Source of the DNA: Anaerolineae bacterium
Lineage (GTDB): Bacteria; Chloroflexota; Anaerolineae; Aggregatilineales; Phototrophicaceae
Direction of reading: 5' to 3'
DNA length: 64,000 nt
Assembly (NCBI GenBank): GCA_022823945.1
Contig: JAJEBK010000014.1
Span: forward strand, 88,289 to 152,288
Positions 8,707-17,828 of the stretch are shown here, piece after piece. Under the pieces are notes generated by a model. It was given only the letters and a program-made list of their open reading frames with translations, had not been told where the DNA came from and did no database searches. The translations under genes were made by a program, and so were the position numbers. The stretch's first letter is position 1, and every line of letters starts with the position of its first letter.

Positions 8707-9933
8707 ATGGACAATCGACGAGATGACCAGCACATGACGACAAACGCGGCAGCCCTGCCCGGCAAGCCCAAAAAGAGCGATATATTTCAAACGAGCCGCA
8801 TCATCCTGATATGCAGCGGCCACTTCGTGCACGATGTCTTTTCAGCATTTATCGCGCCGCTTTTGCCGCTGCTGATCGAAAAGCTGGGCCTCTCGCTGGC
8901 CATGGCTGGATCGCTGCCCGTGTTCATGCAGATGCCTTCGCTGCTGGGTCCTTTGATTGGCTGGCTGGCCGATCGGTTCAGCCTGCGCTACCTGGTCATC
9001 TTTGCGCCGGCTGCTACCGCCACAATGGCTTCGTTGATCGGCTTTATGCCCAGCTATGGCACGGCGGCGTTGTTGCTCTTTGGCGTTGGCGTCAGCATCA
9101 TGGCTTTTCACGCGCCTGCTCCCGCCATGATCGCGCATATGTCTGGCGAAAGGGTCGGCCGCGGCATGAGCTTCTTCATGGCGGGGGGCGAACTGGCGCG
9201 CTCGGTGGGACCGTTGCTGGTGGGTTTTGGCGTGGCGCAATGGGGCATGGAAGGCTTGTGGCGGCTGATGTTCTTCGGCTGGCTGGCGAGCGCCGTGCTG
9301 TGGTGGCGCCTGCGCGATGTATCGGCCAAGCGAGAAAGGCGCAAGAGCGTTGGCAAACCGATGCTGCGGCGTTTTGCGCGGGTGTTCGCGCCGCTGTTGG
9401 GGGTGATGCTGCTGCGCAACATGTCCGTCAGCTGCCTGGGCATATTCATGGTCGTCTACCTGGTGGATGTGCGCGGGTATGAATTGACGCTGGCAACGAG
9501 CGCGCTGGCGCTATACGAATTTTCGGGTGTGGGCGGGGCGCTGGCCGGCGGCACCTTGAGCGACCGCGTTGGCCGGCGCAGAATGGTGGCCGGCGCGACA
9601 TTGATTTCGGCGTTGCTGATGCTGCTCTTCGTGCATGTGGAGGGCGCGCTGATGCTGCCGTTGTTGATCGGGTTGGGCTTGACGGCGCTGTCTGTTTCGC
9701 CGGTCTTCCTGGCGTTGGTGCAGGATCAACTGCCAGACAGCCGCGCCACCGCCAACGGCATCTTCATGTTATACGCCTTTGGAATCCGCGCGGTGAATGT
9801 GATGATCGCCGGCATATTGGGCGATATTTTTGGGTTGCAGAACGCCTTCATCCTGGCCGCGCTCATATCCATGCTGTCGCTGCCGCTGATCTTGGCGCTG
9901 CCCGCAACGCAAACCCGACACGAAGACCTCTAG
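8707..9933 (+). CDS. MFS transporter, fosmidomycin-resistance-like
   Basis: A 408-residue major facilitator with about 12 membrane helices. The first helix region CSGHFVHDVFSAFIAPLLPLL resembles the Fsr (fosmidomycin resistance) branch, and cytoplasmic loops hold the MFS motif A-like GWLADRFSLR (after helix 2) and GGTLSDRVGRRRM (after helix 8). A proton-coupled drug or metabolite exporter is likely; the substrate is not known. The start is uncertain: ATG at 8707 or at 8734 (which would give 399 residues); neither has a strong ribosome site. Its stop overlaps the convergent STAS-like gene by 4 bases. Confidence 0.85.
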   Translation: MDNRRDDQHMTTNAAALPGKPKKSDIFQTSRIILICSGHFVHDVFSAFIAPLLPLLIEKLGLSLAMAGSLPVFMQMPSLLGPLIGWLADRFSLRYLVIFAPAATATMASLIGFMPSYGTAALLLFGVGVSIMAFHAPAPAMIAHMSGERVGRGMSFFMAGGELARSVGPLLVGFGVAQWGMEGLWRLMFFGWLASAVLWWRLRDVSAKRERRKSVGKPMLRRFARVFAPLLGVMLLRNMSVSCLGIFMVVYLVDVRGYELTLATSALALYEFSGVGGALAGGTLSDRVGRRRMVAGATLISALLMLLFVHVEGALMLPLLIGLGLTALSVSPVFLALVQDQLPDSRATANGIFMLYAFGIRAVNVMIAGILGDIFGLQNAFILAALISMLSLPLILALPATQTRHEDL

Positions 9934-10319
9934 CCAGCCCACATTTCCAGCAGACGTTCAAGCTCTGCCTCGCTTTCTACGAAGCGCACCAAGCCATCGG
10001 CGGTGACCAGGCTGCCATCGGCGCCCAATCCCAAATCAGCCCAGCGCGCGCTATCCACGCCGATGACCGCCGCGCGCGCGCTGAGATTCACCTGCGTGAT
10101 GCGCCCGAAGCTGTGCACATGCGCCGCCGCGCCAGCCGGCAAGTCGGTCCGTGTCGAGCCGCGCAGGTCGATGATGCTGTGCACACCGGGCTGGGCGTCC
10201 AGCAGCGTGAATGCAGATGCCCGCACTGCCTGATGATAATCGCGCCAGTTCCAGGTGCCTTCGGCTATGTAACAGATGGCGCGTTTCGATTCATCTTTCC
10301 ATTCAAAACGAAATGGCAT
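9930..10319 (-). CDS. STAS/SpoIIAA-like small protein
   Basis: A 129-residue soluble protein. The pattern of strands and helices (FEWKDESKRAICYIAEGTWNWRDY, HSIIDLRGST, AAVIGVDSARW, VTADGLVRFVESEAELERLLEMW) resembles the SpoIIAA-like or STAS fold used by anti-anti-sigma relatives and small regulators, but the conserved phosphorylated serine context of true SpoIIAA is not evident. I regard the fold as plausible and the function as unknown. It is transcribed convergently to the MFS gene and divergently from the DM13 gene. Confidence 0.5.
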   Translation of the reverse strand: MPFRFEWKDESKRAICYIAEGTWNWRDYHQAVRASAFTLLDAQPGVHSIIDLRGSTRTDLPAGAAAHVHSFGRITQVNLSARAAVIGVDSARWADLGLGADGSLVTADGLVRFVESEAELERLLEMWAG

Positions 10320-10370
10320 GGGATTTTTAATACTCCTTCGGTCGTGGTGAAATTGCGGGATGTGAATTTT

Positions 10371-10467
10371 GGGCGAGTCACTGCCTCGCCCCTACGACTT
10401 CCTTCCTATTGTTGCATTACATTGTTGATTTCACAGAGATTCCGAGACGGCAAGTAGGCGCGAAGGG
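10371..10467 (+). repeat. Dispersed repeat family A, copy 1
   Basis: Begins GGGCGAGTCACTGCCTCGCC, then CCTACGAC.TTCCTTC.TATTGTTGCATTAC.TTGTTG and ends with a variant of CAAGTAGG.GCGA. Related copies lie at 27184-27300, 34729-34800 and 47401-47465, with a partial one near 13703. The terminal blocks are inverted relative to each other, as in a small non-autonomous element. Confidence 0.65.
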
Positions 10468-10480
10468 GTTGACGGTCGGC

Positions 10481-10509
10481 TTGCCTCTTGAACGCGACTC
10501 TGCCACAAT
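10481..10509 (+). promoter_or_regulatory. Candidate promoter of the DM13 gene
   Basis: TTGCCT (10481-10486), 17 bases, then TGC-CACAAT (hexamer 10504-10509), an extended -10 form, 21 bases before the start codon. Confidence 0.3.
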
Positions 10510-10530
10510 CAACCCTATACCAACACTTGG

Positions 10531-11181
10531 ATGGACACCGTCCCCATGGATTTGCGACTGCGCCTGATTCTGCTGACTTTGGTGGCTTTGGTCGCGGTGG
10601 CTGTCTGGAGCTTTCCTGCCTGGCGGCACAGCTTGCAGCCGCCGTCGCTGCGTGGCGGCTTCCCGGGCCTGGAGATGGACTTGCAAGCCAACTATCTGGC
10701 GCTGCCCCGCGAGCAACGCGAAGAGCTGCTGGCGGAACATGCAGAAGACCCCGCCAAAGCGCTGGCGATGGTACGAGTCGCCATCAGCGAGCCAGAACTG
10801 GCGCCCCGCGATTCCAGCGTCAGCGCTGCCCAGAATGAAGCGAGCGCGCTGGTCGGCGGCGACTTCATCCAGCTGAACGCCCTGCATTGGGGAGCGGGCA
10901 CGGCTACCATCTATGCATGGGCGGACGGACGGCGCACCCTGCAGTTGATGAACTTTGAATCGGCGCGCGGCGGCGATATGCGCATGTACCTTTCGCGGGA
11001 TCCGCAACCGCTCGTGCAGGCGCAGATCGGCGCGGACTTCCTTGATCTGGGGCGGCTCAAAGGCAATATCGGCGACCAGAGTTACCTGCTGCCAGCCGGG
11101 CACGACCTGACGATCTATAAATCCGCCGTCATCTATTGTCGTCAGTTTGATGATGTCATCACGGTGGCGACATTGCGCTAG
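10531..11181 (+). CDS. DM13-domain membrane-anchored protein
   Basis: A 216-residue protein with an N-terminal membrane helix (about residues 9-25, LRLILLTLVALVAVAVWSF) and an extracytoplasmic DM13 domain covering the C-terminal half. Recognisable DM13 features are GAGTATIYAWADGRRTLQLM, the MRMYLSRDP strand, LGRLKGNIGDQSYLLP and the terminal IYCRQFDDVITVATL with the near-invariant cysteine. DM13 domains have been proposed to take part in redox or electron transfer outside the membrane; the role here is unknown. Start may be 10531 or the second ATG at 10546; no ribosome site separates them. It stands alone between repeats. Confidence 0.75.
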   Translation: MDTVPMDLRLRLILLTLVALVAVAVWSFPAWRHSLQPPSLRGGFPGLEMDLQANYLALPREQREELLAEHAEDPAKALAMVRVAISEPELAPRDSSVSAAQNEASALVGGDFIQLNALHWGAGTATIYAWADGRRTLQLMNFESARGGDMRMYLSRDPQPLVQAQIGADFLDLGRLKGNIGDQSYLLPAGHDLTIYKSAVIYCRQFDDVITVATLR

Positions 11182-11721
11182 GAGGCAAGCGCTCCGCCGT
11201 GAAGATGAGCCAGGAAACCACAAGACACCCAGAGGTTTTCCTTAGTGCTGCTGCCGTTAAGCCCTGACACGGTTCGGAATTTTCTGCCGCAAGGGACCCG
11301 GCTCATCATCACGAAGGAGCGCTATCGCGCCAGTTTAGCCGCTGCGCAGCGCCGCGTCAATGCAAGCGCATTCGATTGTTACCCCCACCTCAAAACTATC
11401 CCCCAAAATGAGCGATCGAAAGTCCCTCCCTCTTTATGGGCTCTGGACAGGACAGGTTTCCAAGGGCGCGCATGTGAGGGTCTACCCCACCCCCCAGCCC
11501 CCTCCCCGAAGCATCAGGGAGGGGAAGCGCATTCAGAGAAGCTGAATTCTGATGCTCGGTTTCATACAGATTAGCAAAAAACGCACAGGTTTCTCGACGA
11601 GTCACCCTTCCCCATTGATATGGGGAAGGCCCGGAGATGGGGTAGCAAAAAATGTCCCCTCCTCAGCTCGTTCTGGGGGAAGGGATTTAAGGTGGGGCAA
11701 ACCGCGAGCTTCCATCAGCCC
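11182..11721. other. 540-base repeat-filled gap without a convincing gene
   Basis: No reading frame here looks like a protein. It contains GC-rich palindromes of family B at about 11473-11530 (CCCCTCCCCGAAGCATCAGG) and 11604-11700 (CCTTCCCCATTGATATGGGG), plus a short CCACAAGACACCCAGAG stretch near 11218 similar to the CAGAG-type repeats elsewhere. Confidence 0.5.
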
Positions 11722-13142
11722 CTAGCAGCTGCCAGAAAGCACCCGGCTGTGATAGCGGCTGATGAAGCCGGCCTGCCCTTCAAATTCCACTTGATACCAA
11801 TGCCCGTCCACAGCGAAGACCGGCACCTCTGAATTCATCCAGACCAGTCCGATCCTCTGCCCATTGGGCGCGGCGCGCAGGTAAAGCGTGGTTTCAAGCT
11901 TGATTTGGCAGATTGGCGACGACGGCGGTGACACGGGTGGCGATACGGCTGGCGACTCAGGCTGCGGCGCGGAAACCGAAGAAAAGCCTCCGCCACTGAC
12001 CAATGCCACGGTGCCCTCACCCGGGATGTCCACGCAGGTGTCGCTGCCCAGCATATAGTGCGTCAGCCAATAAATCGGATGCGGCGTGATCGACGAATCC
12101 TTGAACATGACGCCGCCGCCAGTTTGCCCGATGAAGCAGACGCGCGTGCCCGCCGGGACTGTGCCCCAGACATTGGTCGTCGACAAAATGCCTTGTTCGA
12201 TGATGTCCATGTGGCCCACCATCGAGTTCGTCAGCGCCTGGTTGTGCAGGGCACACATGCCGAACGCCGGGCAAGTGACAACAACATTGTGGTCGTGATA
12301 TGGTTCGATCGGCTGAGTGGGCGCTTCGCTGGCGGAAGTCGCGCCGCTATCATCACTGCCGCTATCATCACCGCCACTACTGCCACGATCACCGCCTGCT
12401 CGAGCCGGGGCGCGCGCTGCAGACATCGCGATGCCCGACGCGTGCGGCGTATCGGTAGCGTTTATCAGCGAACATCCACTCACCACCACTTCACCCGGCA
12501 GGCAGGAATAGGAATCCACATCCCAGTTGTATTCTCTGCCAGATTCCAAGCCGCTGATGGTAATGGACAGCTTGTCGGTAAGTTCGCCGCCACTCGCGTA
12601 ATGCACCATATACCAAATTTTGCCGCCTTCAGGATCCTTCGCGGCGGGCCATGAAATGGTTATGGAGCCGCTGGTATCTACTGGCGCTGCCGGCGGTATT
12701 GGCGTTGGTGGATCATCCTGGGCTGGCGGATCATCCTGAGGCGGCGGATCTTGCACTGACGTAGGGCTAGTCGCTGGGGATTCGCCAGAAGGACCTTGGT
12801 TAGTTGTCGCCGCGCAGCTTGGCAAGCCCATCTGCGCATTTGTATAGCTCGAAGCCTCACTGGCTGTGCAGCTGTAAACATGAATAAGCCAACTGTATGA
12901 CACGCCCACAGTCAGCCCGGTAACTTTGAAGCTGGTCGACTGCGTTTTATATTCTAGCCAACTATAGTCTTCTTGCCGAATAGATAGGCCATACCAAACT
13001 TGCAGCCCGGCTTCGCTGGGGTTTACTGCGCTCCAGGTCAGCGTCAGTTCCCCCCCCCCTGCGCGCTCAAGGGAATTAGCCCTGAAAAGACTATAAGCAT
13101 TAGGGAAAAAAGTAGCGCCGTGCGTATCTGCATTCTTCTCAT
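11722..13142 (-). CDS. Secreted FN3 protein with a frameshifting poly-G tract after the signal peptide
   Basis: From the ATG at 13142, with GGGAGG at an ideal distance, the reading gives a textbook signal peptide (RTALLFSLMLIVFSGLIPLSAQ). Ten consecutive G (13050-13059) follow and this frame stops two codons later. The mature part lies one base away: with 11 G the frame runs on as GGGELTLTWSAVNPS through two FN3 modules (about 13045-12860 and 12690-12460), a Pro/Asp spacer (PPQDDPPAQDDPP), a Ser/Gly/Asp-rich linker, a cysteine domain (NVWGTVPAGTRVCF ... DTC) and a C-terminal SH3b-like tail (LYLRAAPNGQ ... WYQVEFEGQAGFI). It shares this tail architecture with the proteins at 27518 and 62580. 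The gene is either phase-variable or mis-sequenced in the homopolymer; an in-frame alternative start upstream gives no signal peptide. A divergent XRE regulator faces it. Confidence 0.75.
13050..13059 (-). repeat. Homopolymer of ten G (coding strand)
   Basis: Ten C on the plus strand, ten G on the coding strand, placed exactly at the predicted signal peptide junction of the FN3 gene. Adding one or removing two residues of the tract restores a single open frame. Confidence 0.9.
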
Positions 13143-13220
13143 TTTGTCTGCCTCCCGTGGTTCGGCTGTATAAACGGGCAACTACCATGCGCAGTCACAG
13201 CGCAGGCACACAATTTGCAC

Positions 13221-13249
13221 ACTATAGTCTACATTTTTCTTTCAGTCAA
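13221..13249 (-). promoter_or_regulatory. Promoter of the poly-G FN3 gene with candidate XRE operators
   Basis: On the minus strand TTGACT (13244-13249), 17 bases, TATAGT (13221-13226): five of six matches at each box. A leader of about 70 bases follows. The heptamer ATAGTCT (plus strand) occurs at 13224-13230 over the -10 and again at 13250-13256 beside the -35, a spacing of 26 bases, so the divergently encoded XRE protein may bind here. Confidence 0.6.
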
Positions 13250-13290
13250 TAGTCTGTAGAGAATTGACGCCGTAGTCGGACAATTGTGCT

Positions 13291-13545
13291 ATGCGTCCAT
13301 TCGAAAGCATCTTTGGCGAAGTCGTGCGCAAGCGGCGGCGGGAGCTCGGTTTGTCGCAGGAGGAATTGGGTTTTCGCTCGGGGTTGCATCGCACCTATAT
13401 CAGCGAAATCGAGCGCGGCTTGAAGTCCCCCTCGCTGCGGGCGATGATCGGCATTGCAAAAGCGCTGGATACACGGGTATCCGCGCTGATGATGCAGACG
13501 GAGAAGATTTCGATGATGCAGACGCCGGCGATAAGCAATAACTAG
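13291..13545 (+). CDS. XRE-family helix-turn-helix regulator
   Basis: An 84-residue DNA-binding protein made of one HTH_3 (Cro/CI) domain. The helix-turn-helix is RELGLSQEELGFRSGLHRTYISEIERG (about residues 18-44), with the usual PSLRAMIGIAKAL helix behind it; a short Met-rich tail ends the protein. Being single-domain, it has no evident ligand-binding part. It is transcribed divergently from the FN3 protein gene with 148 bases between the two starts, where repeated ATAGTCT boxes overlap the FN3 promoter. The likely job is control of that gene and of itself; this is inferred from position. Confidence 0.88.
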   Translation: MRPFESIFGEVVRKRRRELGLSQEELGFRSGLHRTYISEIERGLKSPSLRAMIGIAKALDTRVSALMMQTEKISMMQTPAISNN

Positions 13546-13878
13546 ATGGCGCTACGCGAAAGGGACGATCTGTACGAGAGAGCCGGTGGCGGCTGTTGAA
13601 ATACACTGATTTCCCCCAACCGTAATCCCTTCCCCACGAAGAGGGATGGACTTTTCGTCGCTTTGAGCGGGATGCGTCATTTTGAACGAAGTAGCCTCCG
13701 GATGCGGGCGAGTCGTCGCCTCGCCCCTACAATCCCTAGGTTCTTCGGGCATTTGCTCCCCTTCCCACATGTTGGGGCCAAGGGACCGGGGGATGGGGGA
13801 GATTTCCATCAGCCAGTTGCGCCTGCGTGGGCGGGCAGGCATAATCCCGCCTAGTAACCAGGCACGGAGAAATGTCCC
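13546..13878. other. 333-base gap with mixed repeats
   Basis: No gene seen. It holds family B palindromes (about 13609-13665 and 13749-13810, for example CTCCCCTTCCCACATGTTGG) flanking a partial family A copy (GGGCGAGTCGTCGCCTCGCC at 13708-13727). A ribosome site (CGGAGAAATG) for trpB2 lies at its right end. Confidence 0.5.
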
Positions 13879-15243
13879 ATGACCGAGACGATTCGATTCG
13901 ACCTGCCCCAGAGCGCCATCCCCACGCACTGGTACAACATCCAGGCAGACCTGCCGCGTCCGCTGCCGCCCGTGCTGCATCCAGGCACGCACCAGCCAGT
14001 GGGACCAGACGACCTTGCGCCGCTCTTCCCCATGGGGCTGATCCTGCAAGAGGTCAGCCAGGAGCGCTACATTGAAATCCCCGAAGAAGTGCGCGAGATC
14101 TACAAGTTGTGGCGGCCGACGCCTTTGCTGCGCGCGCGCCGGCTGGAAAAAGCGCTGGATACGCCGGCGCATATCTATTACAAATACGAAGGCGTATCGC
14201 CATCGGGCAGCCACAAGCTCAACACCGCCACGGCGCAAGCCTGGTACAACAAGCAGGAAGGCATTGCCGGCCTCACCACCGAGACGGGTGCCGGGCAATG
14301 GGGCACGGCTTTGGCGCAGGCTTGCAGCTTCTTCGACATGGAATGCATCGTCTATATGGTGCGCATCAGCTACGAGCAGAAACCGTATAGACGCGCCATC
14401 ATGCAGAGTTTCGGCGCGAGCGTAACCGCCAGCCCCAGCGCTGCCACCCATGCCGGGCGCGCTATCCTCGAGCAAAATGCCGAAAGCACGGGTTCGTTGG
14501 GGATCGCCATCAGCGAGGCGGTGGAAGCGGCCGCCACCAGCCAGGGCAAATACAAATATGCCTTGGGCAGCGTGCTCAATCATGTGCTGATGCACCAGAC
14601 TATCATCGGACAAGAAGCCTTGCAGCAGATGGAACTGGCCGGCGCGTATCCCGATGTGGTGGTGGGTCCCACAGGCGGCGGCAGCAATTTCGCTGGCATC
14701 GCCCTGCCCTTCTTGCATCAAAACCTCACAGCGGGCAAGACGACGCGCTTGCTGGGAGTCGAGCCAGCCGCCTGCCCCAGTCTGACGCGCGGCCAATATG
14801 CCTACGACTTCGGCGACACGATCGGCATGACGCCCCTGGTGAAAATGTATACGTTGGGACACAGCTTTGTGCCGCCGCCGCTGCATGCCGGTGGCTTGCG
14901 CTATCACGGCATGGCGTCCATCATCTGCGAGCTGTGGGATCAAGACCTCATCGACATGCGCGCCATCCCGCAGATGGAAACATTTGCTGCCGCCATCACC
15001 TTTGCCAAAGCCGAGGGCATAATCGCCGCGCCAGAAGCTGCGCACGGAATCGCCGGAGCAATCCGCGAGGCGCAGGCTGCCAAAGAAGCTGGCGAAGAAC
15101 GGGTCATCCTGTTCAACCTGTGCGGACATGGGCATTTTGATATGAGCGCCTACGATGCCTACCTGGGCGGGCAGCTGAGCAATTATGACTATCCGCAGGA
15201 AGCTATCGACCGCGCCATGGCCGAGCTGCCACAAGTTGGCTAG
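13879..15243 (+). CDS. trpB: Tryptophan synthase beta chain, TrpB2 type
   Basis: A 454-residue PLP enzyme that makes tryptophan from indole and serine. The lysine that binds PLP is in SPSGSHKLNTATAQAWYNK (about residue 113); the phosphate-binding loop is GPTGGGSNFAG, and the TrpB2-typical glutamate motif TTETGAGQWGTALA is present. The extra N-terminal region (residues 1-70, with IPTHWYNIQADLPRPLPPVL) and total length mark it as TrpB2 rather than TrpB1; TrpB2 enzymes usually lack the alpha-subunit contact and are thought to salvage indole. No trpA or other trp gene is nearby, consistent with that role. GGAGAAATG precedes the ATG. Confidence 0.93.
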   Translation: MTETIRFDLPQSAIPTHWYNIQADLPRPLPPVLHPGTHQPVGPDDLAPLFPMGLILQEVSQERYIEIPEEVREIYKLWRPTPLLRARRLEKALDTPAHIYYKYEGVSPSGSHKLNTATAQAWYNKQEGIAGLTTETGAGQWGTALAQACSFFDMECIVYMVRISYEQKPYRRAIMQSFGASVTASPSAATHAGRAILEQNAESTGSLGIAISEAVEAAATSQGKYKYALGSVLNHVLMHQTIIGQEALQQMELAGAYPDVVVGPTGGGSNFAGIALPFLHQNLTAGKTTRLLGVEPAACPSLTRGQYAYDFGDTIGMTPLVKMYTLGHSFVPPPLHAGGLRYHGMASIICELWDQDLIDMRAIPQMETFAAAITFAKAEGIIAAPEAAHGIAGAIREAQAAKEAGEERVILFNLCGHGHFDMSAYDAYLGGQLSNYDYPQEAIDRAMAELPQVG

Positions 15244-15279
15244 CGACTTGTTCGGCTGCAGACAGCGCTGAGGCAAGCT

Positions 15280-16959
15280 GTGGCCAGTCGATTCGCGCGG
15301 ACGTTGGGGACGGGTGGGAATCCCTGGATCGCCCTGAGCCTTGTGTATGGCGCTGCTTTTGCCACGCTGGCTGCCCGGGGCTTCTCGCTGGGCTTTTATG
15401 GCGATGTGCTCGCCTACCACTACCATTATCATTTTGAGGGCCTCATCGGCGGGATGAACTGGCTGGTGAGCGAGCACTGGCAGCGGCATTTGCTGGGCGC
15501 GCTTTTTTCTGCCCCGCTTCATGCGCTGGTGCCCGGACGCTATGATCTGTGGTATGCGCTGGCGCTGGCGGCGCACTTCGCTGTTGGCCTGGCGGTCTTT
15601 CTGCTGGTGGATGCGCTGCAGAGGGGCGAACGGCGCTGGCTGGCGCTGGGTATCAGCCTGCTATTCGTCTTCGATCCGCTGCAGACGCCGTCCACGCTGG
15701 GATTCGCCACCGGCACACATCGCAAGGCGGCGTTGCTGCTGGCGTTGCTGGCGTTGTGGTCGTACCTGCGTTTTGTGCGCGGCAAGCGACAGCAGTTGGC
15801 TTGGTACAGCCTGAATATCGCCTGCTTTGGCGCAGCGCTGATGATCTATGAGCAATCAATCTTCTTCTTTTTACTACAGCCGCTGATCGCCTACATTGAA
15901 GATCGCCGATTGGGCGTATTCAGCGCTTCGCGGAGTTATGTCTGGCTGATTGTGCGCGATGCGGCGCTGCATGTGGCTTTCGCTGGCGTGTACATTTATC
16001 TGCTGCTGATCCTCTTCCCGGGCGGCAACTCCAATCTCGTGCTTCGCCCCGAGCATATCCTGCGGCAATTCGCCGACGCGCTGGTTTTGCTGTTCAGTCC
16101 GCTGGACTATGTTGGTCGGCTGGGCGCTGCGGCCGCGCTGAGTCAGCTTTGGCTGCTGGTTCTGCTGGCGCTGGGCGTGGTGGGGATATTCGGCGGCAGT
16201 TTGTGGTTTGCGCCACGAGCCAACACCGATGCAATTGCCTGGACGCCGGGCTGGCTGGCGGTTTTTGGCTTGTTGTTGACCCTCTTGAATATCGCTGGCA
16301 CTGCGCCGACGCACTGGGTCTTCCGCGATCACGAGCGACTGCTCTACGCCTCGTCAGTGGGCAGCGCCATGCTGATTTTGTGTGCCCTCGCCTGGCTGCA
16401 TGCGCGGTATCGGCGGGTCGGTGGCGCGCTGATAATCGGCTTTCTGACATGTACGCTGGCACCGGGCATCTCTTTCCTATACGAGCAGCAGGCAATCCTG
16501 CGGGGGGAGGACGAAGTCAGCAGCCGTGTGGTCGACGCCATCGTCGAGGCGATCCCGGAATTTGCGCCGCAGACTCGCCCCTATCTGCTGCTCGTCAGCG
16601 ATGCCGACCCGCAGAGTGAACTGGCGCTGCACCCGGGCGATGTGCGCTTTCCCCACCTGTTTGCGCTGCGCTATGGCATCCGCGACTTTCGAGCCGATGC
16701 GCTGTTGCACGATCACGCGGAGAAATACCCGACGATGGGAAGCCTGGTAATGACCGAAGCGGGCATCATATCATCGCTCAGCCCGCATGAAACAATCGAC
16801 TATGATCGCGTGATTATCGTGGCGTATGACAGCGAAAGCGACAGCGCCCAGCTGCTGGAACGCATTCCGGAAGCGGCGCTGCGCGACACCAACATCATCA
16901 ATGAATCCGCTGCGATACTGGAGACGAATTGGTTGCTGCTGCCGCCAAATCAACGCTAA
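15280..16959 (+). CDS. Polytopic membrane protein, GT-C-like
   Basis: A 559-residue membrane protein with about 10-11 hydrophobic helices up to residue 400 (for example YALALAAHFAVGLAVFLLV, AALLLALLALWSYL, LWLLVLLALGVVGIFGG), followed by a soluble C-terminal part of about 150 residues. An early acidic residue in the first extracytoplasmic loop (FYGDVLAYHYHYHFEG) is typical of GT-C glycosyltransferases that use lipid-linked sugars, but no family-specific motif is conclusive. The start is GTG at 15280, 36 bases after the trpB stop; GAGG lies just before it. Function unknown; a role in surface glycan or protein glycosylation is a guess. Confidence 0.6.
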   Translation: MASRFARTLGTGGNPWIALSLVYGAAFATLAARGFSLGFYGDVLAYHYHYHFEGLIGGMNWLVSEHWQRHLLGALFSAPLHALVPGRYDLWYALALAAHFAVGLAVFLLVDALQRGERRWLALGISLLFVFDPLQTPSTLGFATGTHRKAALLLALLALWSYLRFVRGKRQQLAWYSLNIACFGAALMIYEQSIFFFLLQPLIAYIEDRRLGVFSASRSYVWLIVRDAALHVAFAGVYIYLLLILFPGGNSNLVLRPEHILRQFADALVLLFSPLDYVGRLGAAAALSQLWLLVLLALGVVGIFGGSLWFAPRANTDAIAWTPGWLAVFGLLLTLLNIAGTAPTHWVFRDHERLLYASSVGSAMLILCALAWLHARYRRVGGALIIGFLTCTLAPGISFLYEQQAILRGEDEVSSRVVDAIVEAIPEFAPQTRPYLLLVSDADPQSELALHPGDVRFPHLFALRYGIRDFRADALLHDHAEKYPTMGSLVMTEAGIISSLSPHETIDYDRVIIVAYDSESDSAQLLERIPEAALRDTNIINESAAILETNWLLLPPNQR

Positions 16960-17093
16960 ACCCCGCCAACGACAGATCAAAACCCTGACAAATAGCGAGT
17001 GATGGGCAAATACGCGCCTGGCTGGCTATCGCGTTTGTTGCGCCTGGCTTATAATGCTCTGAGCGAAATTGTAGGCGAGAGGGTTCTGTCCGC

Positions 17094-17828
17094 ATGAAGC
17101 CGAGACTGCTCGTCCCCTTGCTGCTGTGTGTGCTGCTGTTGGCCGGCTGTTATCGACAGGCAGAAGAGACTTTCCAGCAGGTCGACAGCGCTGTGGTGGT
17201 CAGCGATGTGACGCCGACCAGCCTGCAAGGCATTATTGTAATCGGCGAGGAGGGAGCGGGCATAGAGACGCGCCAACCCTATATCACGCCCGAGACGGTG
17301 CCGGGCCAAGTCGAGCAACCGACCGTCATACCGGCGACGGGCGAGGTCGTTACCGCTTTGACCACACCATCCCTGATTTCAACGCCGTTGGCGACCAACT
17401 TGCCCACGCAGGTTGTGCCGGAAGAGCTCGATCCCGAAAGCCCCTGCGTCCATACAGTGCAAGGCGGCGATAGCATCTTCCGCTTGTCGCTCAACTGGGA
17501 CACAACCATAGACGAAGTGGCAGAACTGAACGACCTGGACAATGTAGATGTGCTTTCGTTGGGGCAGTTGCTGCGGATCCCGGGCTGCGTAGTCGTGACG
17601 CCGACCATCGAACCTTCACCAGAGCCGACCATGCCGCCGACGGTGACTTCTATCCCGCAGCCGCTCTTGCCAGATTCGGGACCGCCCATTCATGTGGTTT
17701 CGGCTGGCGAAACGCTGGAAAGCATCTCGCTGCGTTACCGCGCCGATGTCAATGCGATCATCGAGCTCAACAACCTGACCAACCCCGACCAGTTGCGAGT
17801 CGGTCAAGAGCTACTGCTGCCTGGTTAG
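17094..17828 (+). CDS. Lipoprotein with two LysM domains
   Basis: A 244-residue exported lipoprotein. The N-terminus MKPRLLVPLLLCVLLLAGCY is a lipoprotein signal with lipobox LAGC (Cys 19). A Thr/Pro-rich spacer follows, then LysM 1 (about 118-165, HTVQGGDSIFRLSLNWDTT ... LGQLLRIPGC) and LysM 2 (about 200-244, HVVSAGETLESISLRYRAD ... VGQELLLPG), separated by a Pro/Thr linker. LysM binds peptidoglycan or related GlcNAc glycans, so the protein probably links membrane and wall. A TATAAT box lies at 17050-17055. Its end overlaps the convergent M42 gene by 4 bases. Confidence 0.9.
   Translation: MKPRLLVPLLLCVLLLAGCYRQAEETFQQVDSAVVVSDVTPTSLQGIIVIGEEGAGIETRQPYITPETVPGQVEQPTVIPATGEVVTALTTPSLISTPLATNLPTQVVPEELDPESPCVHTVQGGDSIFRLSLNWDTTIDEVAELNDLDNVDVLSLGQLLRIPGCVVVTPTIEPSPEPTMPPTVTSIPQPLLPDSGPPIHVVSAGETLESISLRYRADVNAIIELNNLTNPDQLRVGQELLLPG

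Noticed and set aside
11245..11574. Plus-strand frame of 109 codons in the repeat gap
   Set aside because: Built mostly from repeat DNA; no ribosome site or recognisable protein features.
13552..15576. Long minus-strand open frame of 674 codons opposite trpB2
   Set aside because: It is antisense to a certain TrpB2 gene, and its sequence (Gln/Arg/His rich) has the look of a GC-rich shadow frame, with no domain.
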